Shown piece by piece: positions 9,559 through 16,581 of a DNA stretch of 64,000 bases. A program made the position numbers and the translations under genes. A model generated the notes under the pieces. That model saw nothing but the letters and a program-made list of their open reading frames with translations, did no database searches and was not told the origin of the DNA. Source of the DNA: JAEZDR01 sp039811185 (lineage in GTDB: Bacteria > Bacteroidota > Bacteroidia > Chitinophagales > Chitinophagaceae); the NCBI GenBank assembly GCA_039811185.1, contig JBDHYF010000002.1, positions 186,001 through 250,000 of the forward strand, in the 5' to 3' direction. The number at the start of each line of letters is the position of its first letter. Position 1 is the first letter of the stretch.

Positions 9559-10391
9559 AAACAGGCAGCTTTATACCGAATGTAGCTTTTCACCATCACT
9601 AACAATTTCCCGGCATTCGGTACACGGACACGTGTTGCCATAATTCGCTCCGCACGGGTGCTTTTGATTTTCCTGAACAAAGAGAGATAATATTTATACG
9701 CTAGATAAACACCAAAGCGCGATGCGTGCGGCAATTGTTTAATGCCGACTAATGCTTCCTTAAATTCTGCTTCAATTTCTGCTTCAATTTGTTGCTTGCT
9801 GATGGTGTTAAAATGATCAAAGGTGATGTTGGGAAAATAGGTGCGGCCGAGCGTTCGATAGTCGTCTTTTAAATCCCGGAGGAAGTTGACTTTTTGAAAA
9901 GCAGATCCAAGTTTTTGAGCGTAGGGCTTTAAGCGGTTGTACTCTTCTCGGTTGCCATTTGCAAACACCTGAAGGCACATCAGCCCAACAACTTCTGCCG
10001 ATCCAAAAATATATTGTTCGTAAAGACTTTCGTTGTATTGCATTTTATCGAGATCCATTGCCATGCTTCTTAAAAAGTCCTCAATTAGGCCTCTGTCGAT
10101 GCTGTAATGGTGCACGGTTTCCTGGAACGACTGAAGAATTGGATTAAGCGAAATCTTTTCGTGTAGTGCCGTCTTGGTTTCGGATAGAAGCCGGTTTAAT
10201 AACACCTTCTTGTCGTAGTCATGGAAACTGTCCACAATTTCATCCGCCAGCCTTACGTATCCGTAAATAGCATAAATGGCGGGGCGAATGGCTGGTGCCA
10301 ACGCTAAAATTCCAAGCGAAAAAGAAGTGCTATATTTTTTGGTGGTGCGCTCGCTTACCTCGCGCGAAAGCTCGTCAAAGTACCTTTTCAT
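9555..10391 (-). CDS. crtB: Phytoene synthase
   Basis: A squalene/phytoene synthase family enzyme of 278 residues that condenses two geranylgeranyl diphosphates to phytoene. The first aspartate-rich motif is D50-x-x-x-D54 (LADEIVDSF), and the second is FLRDLKDDYRTLGRTYFP. The ATG at 10391 (MKRYFDELSREV) is preferred because it matches the family N-terminus; an upstream start at 10460 would add 23 residues lying inside the end of crtI. With the chosen start the gene overlaps crtI by 17 bases and the next gene by ATGA. No crtE is in the window, so the GGPP supply must be encoded elsewhere. Confidence 0.94.
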   Translation of the reverse strand: MKRYFDELSREVSERTTKKYSTSFSLGILALAPAIRPAIYAIYGYVRLADEIVDSFHDYDKKVLLNRLLSETKTALHEKISLNPILQSFQETVHHYSIDRGLIEDFLRSMAMDLDKMQYNESLYEQYIFGSAEVVGLMCLQVFANGNREEYNRLKPYAQKLGSAFQKVNFLRDLKDDYRTLGRTYFPNITFDHFNTISKQQIEAEIEAEFKEALVGIKQLPHASRFGVYLAYKYYLSLFRKIKSTRAERIMATRVRVPNAGKLLVMVKSYIRYKAACL

Positions 10392-11889
10392 AGCTGCTTT
10401 TTTTGATGTTATTAATTTCTGCGGCCGCAATTTTTCCGGATATGATGGAAGGCGGAACACCCGGCCCCGGAACGGTTAGCTGCCCCGTATAAATTAGATT
10501 TTTTAGTTTTCTGTTTTTTATTTTAGGCTTTAAAACGGCAGTTTGCGAAAGGGTGTTGGCAAGGCCATAAGCGTTGCCGCCGTATGCATTGTAGTCCGCA
10601 ACAAAATCGTTTACACAATAGCTTTTTTTGTAAATAATTCTTTCAAAGAGGTGGGTTATGCCGCAATGCTTTTCTATCCGGCTGATCATCTGTCTGAGAT
10701 AGCTGTCGCGTAAGGCCTCTACGTCATTCAAACCAATAGCAAGCGGCATCAGCAGAAAGAGATTTTCACAGCCTTCCGGTGCAACCAATGCATCGGTTTT
10801 AGACGGACAGCAAACATAAAAAAGTGGTTTATCAGGCCATTTCTTATTGTCATAAATGTCGGCTATGTGATCGTCCATAGCATGCTCAAAAAATAAAGAA
10901 TGATGCTTGAGATTTGGGATTTTTGTGTTCAGTCCAAGATAAAATATCAGGCACGAAGGCGCAAATGTTTTACTGCTCCAATACTTTTCGTCGTAGTTGC
11001 GAAATGCTTTCAGTAACAGTGTTTCGGCGTGATGATAGTCGCAGGAAGCTATTACAGCATCAAACGATATCTCTTCCCCGTTAACAACAATAGCAGTCAC
11101 TTCTTCGTTGTTGGCGACTATGGCCTCCACCGGATGATTAAAATGGAATTTTGCTCCCTGTTTTTCTGCCGTCGAGTACATCGCCTTCACCAATTCGTAA
11201 AATCCGCCGATGGGATATTTCGTGCCCAATACATAGCCGCCGTAATTCATTAAACTGTACATCGACGGGATGTTTTGAGGGGGCGCACCCAGAAATATTA
11301 CCGGAAACTCCATTACCGAAACCAGCCTCGGATCAGAAAAGTAGGATGATACATAGCTCCGGAAATTCGTCAGCAGTTTCAACTTAAGCGCACTCACCGC
11401 AATAGTTGGCGCTAAAAACTCGAACCACGTTTTGCAAGGTTTAGAAATAAACCGGCGCATAGCCACCTCGTATTTGTATTTCGCCGATTTCATAAACCTT
11501 TCCAGCTTTTGCCCGGCGCCCTTTTCAATTCCTTCAAAAACATTTTTCAGGTCGTCATAGGAAGCGGGAACAGAAAGTTTGTCGGAACTGAAAATGATCT
11601 CAAACTGTGGGTCTAATGATCTCAATTCAAAGAAGTTGGATGCCTGCGTGTTGAAATCAGCGAAAAAATCGTCGATTATGTCTGGCATCCAATACCAGGA
11701 AGGGCCCATATCGAACACAAAGCCATTGTCGGTGGTAAGTTGTCTTGCCCGCCCGCCCGGCGCATCATGTTTCTCAAACACATGTACGTCGTGCCCTGCA
11801 TTAGCCGCATAAGCCGCAGCGGAAAGACCCGAAAAGCCGGAACCAATCACGGCTACTTTTAATTTGTTAGCGTTTTTATCTGTGCCCAT
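10375..11889 (-). CDS. crtI: Phytoene desaturase (lycopene-forming)
   Basis: A bacterial-type FAD-dependent phytoene desaturase of 504 residues that introduces four double bases' worth of unsaturation into phytoene to reach lycopene. The N-terminal dinucleotide fold is clear: VIGSGFSGLSAAAYAANAG with G16, G18 and G21, then an acidic end VFEKHDAPGGRAR. The C-terminal FAD-contacting region NLIYTGQLTVPGPGVPPSII is the carotenoid-desaturase signature. It starts one base after the stop of the MarR-type regulator gene and overlaps crtB, so it is the first biosynthetic gene of the operon. Confidence 0.95.
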   Translation of the reverse strand: MGTDKNANKLKVAVIGSGFSGLSAAAYAANAGHDVHVFEKHDAPGGRARQLTTDNGFVFDMGPSWYWMPDIIDDFFADFNTQASNFFELRSLDPQFEIIFSSDKLSVPASYDDLKNVFEGIEKGAGQKLERFMKSAKYKYEVAMRRFISKPCKTWFEFLAPTIAVSALKLKLLTNFRSYVSSYFSDPRLVSVMEFPVIFLGAPPQNIPSMYSLMNYGGYVLGTKYPIGGFYELVKAMYSTAEKQGAKFHFNHPVEAIVANNEEVTAIVVNGEEISFDAVIASCDYHHAETLLLKAFRNYDEKYWSSKTFAPSCLIFYLGLNTKIPNLKHHSLFFEHAMDDHIADIYDNKKWPDKPLFYVCCPSKTDALVAPEGCENLFLLMPLAIGLNDVEALRDSYLRQMISRIEKHCGITHLFERIIYKKSYCVNDFVADYNAYGGNAYGLANTLSQTAVLKPKIKNRKLKNLIYTGQLTVPGPGVPPSIISGKIAAAEINNIKKSSYEKVL

Positions 11890-11890
11890 T

Positions 11891-12541
11891 TTATTTCAAT
11901 TCCTCCATTGCTACATCCAGCACGTCGGATGTGGCATGATTGCCGTTATAAACGTTTAAGTGAAAGTTGTTTAACTTTATCAGAAGTTGAAGCAGTTGCG
12001 TTTTTTCTGGTTCTGTTAAGTCGGCAGAAACGACGGTGGTTGCCGCTTGGATTTTGTCGTATATTTTGTCTAGGGCTTTCTTTCCTGCAGCGGTCAGCTG
12101 AAGCGTTTTTGCGCGTTTGTCAATTTCCGATTCGCTTTGTTTCACCCAGCTGCTTTCTATTAATCGATTAATTATTTGTATACCCGCCGGCTTGTCATGC
12201 ACATTTTTTTTAATCAGTTCTGTCTTGGTAATTCCCGGATTAAATCGTAGCACGATAAGATAGATGACATCGTCCTGAGAAGAAAATGAAGTGCCTTCCA
12301 GCACAGAGCGGAAGTAAAGTTTAGCATAGCGGTTCATGTGCACAAGGAGGGTAGCGATCACGCTTTCAGCAGATCTGCCTTCTGCTTTATTCTCCCATTC
12401 TATACTTGTTTCCGGTAGCACGGATTCTTTACCAATCAGCCATTTTTTAAAACCCTTTAGCGTTGGAGCATAGTTGGCGCCGGCTTCATGCTCAAACGTT
12501 TCACAAAGTCTAATCAGCTCTTTTAGTAAACCATAATTCAT
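11891..12541 (-). CDS. MarR-family transcriptional regulator of the carotenoid operon
   Basis: A winged-helix regulator of 216 residues, longer than usual because of about 90 extra N-terminal residues. The DNA-binding part covers roughly residues 105-165: helix-turn-helix around GITKTELIKKNVHDKPAGIQ and IINRLIESSWV, then the wing DKRAKTLQLTAAGKKAL, the classic MarR arrangement. ATG 12541 (MNYGLLKELIRL) is preferred over an upstream start that would add 11 residues and lie on the promoter. Being first in the operon and directly behind a perfect inverted repeat, it probably represses its own operon. The inducing signal is unknown. Confidence 0.85.
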   Translation of the reverse strand: MNYGLLKELIRLCETFEHEAGANYAPTLKGFKKWLIGKESVLPETSIEWENKAEGRSAESVIATLLVHMNRYAKLYFRSVLEGTSFSSQDDVIYLIVLRFNPGITKTELIKKNVHDKPAGIQIINRLIESSWVKQSESEIDKRAKTLQLTAAGKKALDKIYDKIQAATTVVSADLTEPEKTQLLQLLIKLNNFHLNVYNGNHATSDVLDVAMEELK

Positions 12542-12560
12542 TGTTTGAAAAAATTTGATG

Positions 12561-12606
12561 GTATAAAAGTACACTATTTAAATTAAAAAATAATATACTT
12601 TTATAC
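12561..12606. promoter_or_regulatory. Paired operator over the promoter of the carotenoid operon
   Basis: GTATAAAAGTA at 12561-12571 is repeated exactly in inverted orientation (TACTTTTATAC) at 12596-12606, with a 24-base AT-rich spacer. On the minus strand the proximal copy contains TACTTTTA, which resembles the Bacteroidota -7 element TAnnTTTG and lies about 20 bases before the regulator start. The distal copy would cover the -33 region. It is the only such pair upstream of the operon and is best read as the binding site of the MarR-type regulator. Confidence 0.65.
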
Positions 12607-12659
12607 ATCATGTGCATGCCAATGCCCAACTACTAATATTAAGTAAGAAGTAAATAAAG

Positions 12660-13367
12660 TTAAAGGCCAAGTTTTTCGATGGCGAGTTGTGCGGCTTGCT
12701 GGCTTGCGTCTTTTTTATTATAGCCCTTGGCTTTGGAAATAACCTGTCCGTCAATTACAGCTGCTATTGTAAACACACGGCGGCTTCCTTCCATCTTTTC
12801 TTCAAGGGTATCGAAATTGAGTTCTTTGCCGTTTTTGTTGGCCCAGCCTATCAGCTTATTTTTTAAGTTGATGTCAATTTGTTCCAGATCATCCACAAAA
12901 AGAAAAGGCAGGATCACGCGTTTATTAATCCATTGGCGTGTAAACAAGTATCCTTTGTCGAGGTAAACAGCACCCACCACCGCTTCGAGTGTGTTGCCAA
13001 AAATCTGACTGTTTTTTAAGGAGTTGTCGAGCTTATTGTACAGGGTCAGTTTCTTTAAGCCCATCTTCACCGCAATATCATTCAACTGCTGGCGATTCAC
13101 CATTTTGCTGCGCATTTCAGTTAAGAATCCTTCGCCTTTATACGGATATTTTTTAAAAAGATAATCGGCTATAACGGCTCCCAGCACTGCATCTCCAAGG
13201 TATTCGAGCCGTTCGTTGTTTTCGTCGGGCTTATCTTTCACCGAACGATGGCTGAGTGCAATTTCGTATAGCAGAATTTTGCCGGGCGATACGCCAAGCG
13301 TTTGTTTGATTTCGTTTTTTAAACTGCCTTTGTCCTTTCTAAGTAGATTCTTAAAAAATTGCTGCAC
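12660..13367 (-). CDS. rnc: Ribonuclease III
   Basis: The double-strand-specific endoribonuclease that processes rRNA and structured mRNA. The 235 residues hold the RNase III signature NERLEYLGDAVL (N51, E52, E55, D59), a second catalytic block around GNTLEAVVGAVYLDKG, and a C-terminal double-stranded RNA-binding domain (KAKGYNKKDASQQAAQLAIEKLGL region). The gene starts 5 bases after fabF, completing the common acpP-fabF-rnc order of Bacteroidota and many other bacteria. Length is normal for the family. Confidence 0.96.
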   Translation of the reverse strand: MQQFFKNLLRKDKGSLKNEIKQTLGVSPGKILLYEIALSHRSVKDKPDENNERLEYLGDAVLGAVIADYLFKKYPYKGEGFLTEMRSKMVNRQQLNDIAVKMGLKKLTLYNKLDNSLKNSQIFGNTLEAVVGAVYLDKGYLFTRQWINKRVILPFLFVDDLEQIDINLKNKLIGWANKNGKELNFDTLEEKMEGSRRVFTIAAVIDGQVISKAKGYNKKDASQQAAQLAIEKLGL

Positions 13368-13372
13368 AATTT

Positions 13373-14626
13373 CTAGCTCTTGTATTTTTTCACAATCAGC
13401 GATGCATTATGTCCGCCAAAGCCGAAGGTATTGCTGATAGCAGCGTTTACGGTGCGTTTTTGTGCGGTGTTAAACGTAAAGTTTAATTTGGGATCGAGTT
13501 CCGGATCGTCGGTGAAGTGATTGATGGTAGGTGGAACCACGTCGTTTACCACGCTCAGCACGCAGGCAATGGCTTCTATAACGCCCGCTGCACCTAAGAG
13601 ATGCCCGGTCATGGATTTTGTTGAACTGATGTTGAGGTTGTACGCATGGTCGCCAAACACAGCTTGTATCGCTTTCACTTCGGCAATATCGCCCAAAGGG
13701 GTTGATGTTCCGTGAACGTTGATATAATCGATATCCTCAGGCTTCATATTGGCCTCACGGAGTGCTTCGAGCATCACATTTCTGGCACCCAGTCCTTCGG
13801 GATGGGGAGCGGTAATATGGTGGGCATCGGCAGATGCGCCTGCTCCGGCTATCTCGCAATAAATTTTAGCACCTCTTGCAACAGCGTGCTCAAGTTCTTC
13901 TAAAACTAAAATTCCGGCGCCTTCGCCCATAACAAATCCATCGCGGTCTTTGTCGAAGGGACGGCTTGCCGTTTTCGGGTCGTCATTGCGTTCGCTGAGG
14001 GCTTTCATGGCGTTAAATCCGCCCACGCCGGCCTCACTGATAACGCTTTCACTTCCACCCGCTAAAATAATATCTGCCTTGCCCAGTCTGATAAGATTGA
14101 AGGCGTCCATCAGCGCATGGGTAGAGGAAGCACATGCCGAAACTACGGCATAGTTAGGACCGCGGAAATTGTGGCGCATGGAGATATGACCCGCAGCAAT
14201 ATCCAAAATCATTTTCGGGATAAAAAAAGGATTGAAGCGCGGGGTTCCATCGCCTCTCGCAAAATCTGTAACCTCGTGTTGAAAGGTAATTAATCCGCCA
14301 ATTCCACTGGAGTGTATCACGCCGATGCGGTCAGGATTCATTGTTGCCTTGTCAATGCCGGCGTCAGCAACAGCCATATCGCTTACTACAAGCGCAGTTT
14401 GGGTAAACCGGTCGAGTTTGCGGGCTTCTTTTCTATCGAGGTAGGTAGTAGGCTCAAAGTTTTTTAGTTCGCAGGCAAAACGTGTTTTAAACTTACTGCA
14501 GTCGAACTGTTGAATAAAATCGGCTCCCGAAACTCCATTCATTAGCCCATCCCAATATTCATCTTTGGTGTTTCCGATAGGCGTTATTGCTCCGATTCCG
14601 GTTACTACTACTCTCTTAAGTTCCAT
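13373..14626 (-). CDS. fabF: Beta-ketoacyl-ACP synthase II
   Basis: The condensing enzyme that elongates acyl chains on acyl carrier protein in type II fatty acid synthesis. The 417 residues start MELKRVVVTGIGAITPIGN and carry the Cys-His-His triad: C165 in SACASSTHA, then His in NVHGTSTPLGD and His in STKSMTGHLLGAAG. The C-terminal FGFGGHNASLI completes the active-site loop. It lies 86 bases downstream of acpP, with a hairpin in between, and 5 bases upstream of rnc. Confidence 0.97.
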   Translation of the reverse strand: MELKRVVVTGIGAITPIGNTKDEYWDGLMNGVSGADFIQQFDCSKFKTRFACELKNFEPTTYLDRKEARKLDRFTQTALVVSDMAVADAGIDKATMNPDRIGVIHSSGIGGLITFQHEVTDFARGDGTPRFNPFFIPKMILDIAAGHISMRHNFRGPNYAVVSACASSTHALMDAFNLIRLGKADIILAGGSESVISEAGVGGFNAMKALSERNDDPKTASRPFDKDRDGFVMGEGAGILVLEELEHAVARGAKIYCEIAGAGASADAHHITAPHPEGLGARNVMLEALREANMKPEDIDYINVHGTSTPLGDIAEVKAIQAVFGDHAYNLNISSTKSMTGHLLGAAGVIEAIACVLSVVNDVVPPTINHFTDDPELDPKLNFTFNTAQKRTVNAAISNTFGFGGHNASLIVKKYKS

Positions 14627-14653
14627 AAATGGTGTGAACCTGTTTAAAATTTA

Positions 14654-14686
14654 AATCCGCCTAAGGTTGCCACCATTAGGCGGATT
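14654..14686 (-). terminator. Hairpin between acpP and fabF (partial terminator or processing site)
   Basis: A perfect 11-bp stem (AATCCGCCTAA with TTAGGCGGATT), extended by a GGT/ACC pairing in the loop, lies between the acpP stop and the fabF start. On the minus strand it is followed by TTAAATTTTAAAC, an interrupted T stretch. This suggests partial termination or mRNA stabilisation, giving more acpP than fabF transcript. Confidence 0.6.
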
Positions 14687-14712
14687 GAATATTTGCAAAA
14701 AACTGCCGGACG

Positions 14713-14949
14713 TTATTTTGCATGCTCTTCCAAATAAGCTACTGCCTGCCCAACTGTTGTTATGGTTTCTGCTTGCTCGTCAGGAATAGAAATGTTGAAT
14801 TCTTTTTCAAACTCCATAATAAGTTCAACAGTGTCTAATGAATCGGCTCCTAAATCATTCGTAAAAGAAGCTTCGTTGGTTACTTCTGCTTCGTCTACTC
14901 CTAATTTGTCAACAATAATTTTTTTAACTCTTGTTGCAATGTCTGACAT
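14713..14949 (-). CDS. acpP: Acyl carrier protein
   Basis: A 78-residue acidic carrier protein that holds growing acyl chains on a phosphopantetheine arm. The attachment serine is S37 in GADSLDTVELIM, the universal DSL motif. The N-terminus SDIATRVKKIIVDKLGVDEAEV and the mostly four-helix composition are typical. It heads the acpP-fabF-rnc unit and has its own promoter about 24 bases upstream of the ATG. Confidence 0.97.
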   Translation of the reverse strand: MSDIATRVKKIIVDKLGVDEAEVTNEASFTNDLGADSLDTVELIMEFEKEFNISIPDEQAETITTVGQAVAYLEEHAK

Positions 14950-14972
14950 CTTGTAAAAGTTTTGTTATGCCG

Positions 14973-14980
14973 CAAAAATA
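14973..14980 (-). promoter_or_regulatory. Promoter -7 element of acpP
   Basis: The minus strand reads TATTTTTG here, an exact match to the Bacteroidota consensus TAnnTTTG. A TTG lies about 20 bases upstream, where the -33 element is expected. The predicted leader is about 20 bases. Confidence 0.6.
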
Positions 14981-15091
14981 TAGATTTATGTAATTAAGCA
15001 ACTTTTTTCAGCGCTTTTGTTTCATTTATATATTTAACCGTGTGCTCCTTAATTGCTTTGGCTTTTTAAAACAACTAAAAAGCAGTGCTAA

Positions 15092-15817
15092 TCAGCCTCG
15101 CGACCCACAAAATTTTTCAGCAAGCTCAGCCGCATTCAGCTCTAAAAAACTCTCTGCAACCACGTCCGCAGCCTGCAACTGCCCCGGCAGGTGTGTGTTT
15201 GAAATGGCAATACAACACATGCCCGCCGCTTTTGCCGCCGCCACCCCCGCCACCGCATCTTCCAAAACAACACATTCCGAAGGCCGGGCGTTAAGTTTCT
15301 CAGCCGCAAACAAATAAATATCGGGTGCAGGTTTGCTGTGTTCAATCATATCGCCGGTAACCACCACCTCAAAATATTTTTTCAGGTTTAGGGAATCAAG
15401 CAACATTTCTGTTTTTGGTCGTCGGCTGCTGGTGGCAAGCGCACATTTAAAGCCAGCACTTTTAATCTCTTCCAAAAACCGGTAAACGCCTTCGTATACT
15501 TCAATGCCATCGCGTTTTACCACTTCTTCAAAAAAACGAATTTTATCGGTCATGGCTTTGTCGAATGCCTCGCCGCTAAGGCCCAGCTTTTCGCTCACCA
15601 CAACCGAGCTTTTCATTCCAAGCAAGGGCTCATAATCCTGAAAACTTAAATCCCTGCCTTCTTGTTCAAACACTTTCTTCCACGCCAGATAATCGGCGCG
15701 GGTACTGGCAATCAGTGTTCCATCCATATCAAAAATGAAGGCAGGCTTTGGCGGATTTTGACTATTTGCTGCGCGATGGTTTTCTTCAATACTCGTCATG
15801 CTACAAAATAAACGCAT
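15092..15817 (-). CDS. HAD-superfamily phosphatase / beta-phosphoglucomutase-like
   Basis: A 241-residue haloacid-dehalogenase-type hydrolase. Motif I is FIFDMDGTLIAS with nucleophile D30 and D32; motif II is CALATSSRRP; motif III/IV is KPAPDIYLFAAEKL followed by VVLEDAVAGVAAAKAAGM. The helical cap between motifs I and II places it near the beta-phosphoglucomutase, phosphoglycolate phosphatase and sugar-phosphate phosphatase subfamilies; the substrate cannot be called. A second ATG at 15799 would drop six residues and is equally possible. It follows the mlaE-like gene by 26 bases on the same strand. Confidence 0.85.
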   Translation of the reverse strand: MRLFCSMTSIEENHRAANSQNPPKPAFIFDMDGTLIASTRADYLAWKKVFEQEGRDLSFQDYEPLLGMKSSVVVSEKLGLSGEAFDKAMTDKIRFFEEVVKRDGIEVYEGVYRFLEEIKSAGFKCALATSSRRPKTEMLLDSLNLKKYFEVVVTGDMIEHSKPAPDIYLFAAEKLNARPSECVVLEDAVAGVAAAKAAGMCCIAISNTHLPGQLQAADVVAESFLELNAAELAEKFCGSRG

Positions 15818-15843
15818 TGTTTGCGCAATGACGAAATGCTGAT

Positions 15844-16581
15844 TTATAAAAGCAAACTCGCAAGCAGATAATCGGAAAGAAGAATAACGATACAGCTGAT
15901 TACAACAGCCTTTGTACTGGAGCGCCCGATTTCGAGCGAACCGCCTTTTACATGAAATCCATAATAGGCCGAAATGCTGCTGATGAGGAAAGCAAACGTA
16001 AAAGCTTTTGTGAGGGCAAAGAATACGTTATAAGGCTGAAAGTTACTTCGGAGGCCGAGGTCGAAAATGTCTGTGGCAATGATGCCTGTAAGGCTTCCGG
16101 CTACGCGACCGCCCCAGATGCCCAATACCGCAGCAATGGTAATTAGGAAAGGGATGGTAATTACGGAGCCTAAAATTTTGGGTAAAACGAGATAGGTGTG
16201 CGTGTTGATGCCCATAATTTCGAGGGCATCAATTTGTTCCGAAATGCGCATATTGCCCAGCTCGCTGGCAATTTTACTGCCTACCACACCCGCCAGTACA
16301 ATGCTCACTACCGTAGGGGCAAGCTCCAACAAAATGGTATCCCTCACAATGCTTCCGATGATGGAGCGGGGAATGAGCGGACTTACCAACTGATAGGCTG
16401 TCTGCACCGTGGATACCGCACCCAAAAACAGTGAAATGATGACTACAATCGGTAACGACCCAATGCCGATTTCAACGCACTGATGCATGAATTCTTTCCA
16501 GTACATCTTGGGGTTTTCGGGCTTCGAAAACATTAGCTTAAGCATCATTACAAAACGCCCGATATGCGATAATAGGCTCAT
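15844..16581 (-). CDS. MlaE-type ABC transporter permease
   Basis: An inner-membrane permease of the MlaE/TGD1 family, 245 residues, which in other bacteria moves phospholipids between the inner and outer membranes with an ATPase (MlaF) and an MCE protein (MlaD). The family signature is plain: LELAPTVVSIVLAGVVGSKIASELGNMRISEQIDALEIMGI, here split by the usual short loop, with five to six membrane helices overall. It begins directly after the malic enzyme stop (TAAATG) and is followed by a HAD phosphatase. No mlaF or mlaD lies next to it in the window, so the partners must be encoded elsewhere or the gene is separated from them. Confidence 0.9.
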   Translation of the reverse strand: MSLLSHIGRFVMMLKLMFSKPENPKMYWKEFMHQCVEIGIGSLPIVVIISLFLGAVSTVQTAYQLVSPLIPRSIIGSIVRDTILLELAPTVVSIVLAGVVGSKIASELGNMRISEQIDALEIMGINTHTYLVLPKILGSVITIPFLITIAAVLGIWGGRVAGSLTGIIATDIFDLGLRSNFQPYNVFFALTKAFTFAFLISSISAYYGFHVKGGSLEIGRSSTKAVVISCIVILLSDYLLASLLL

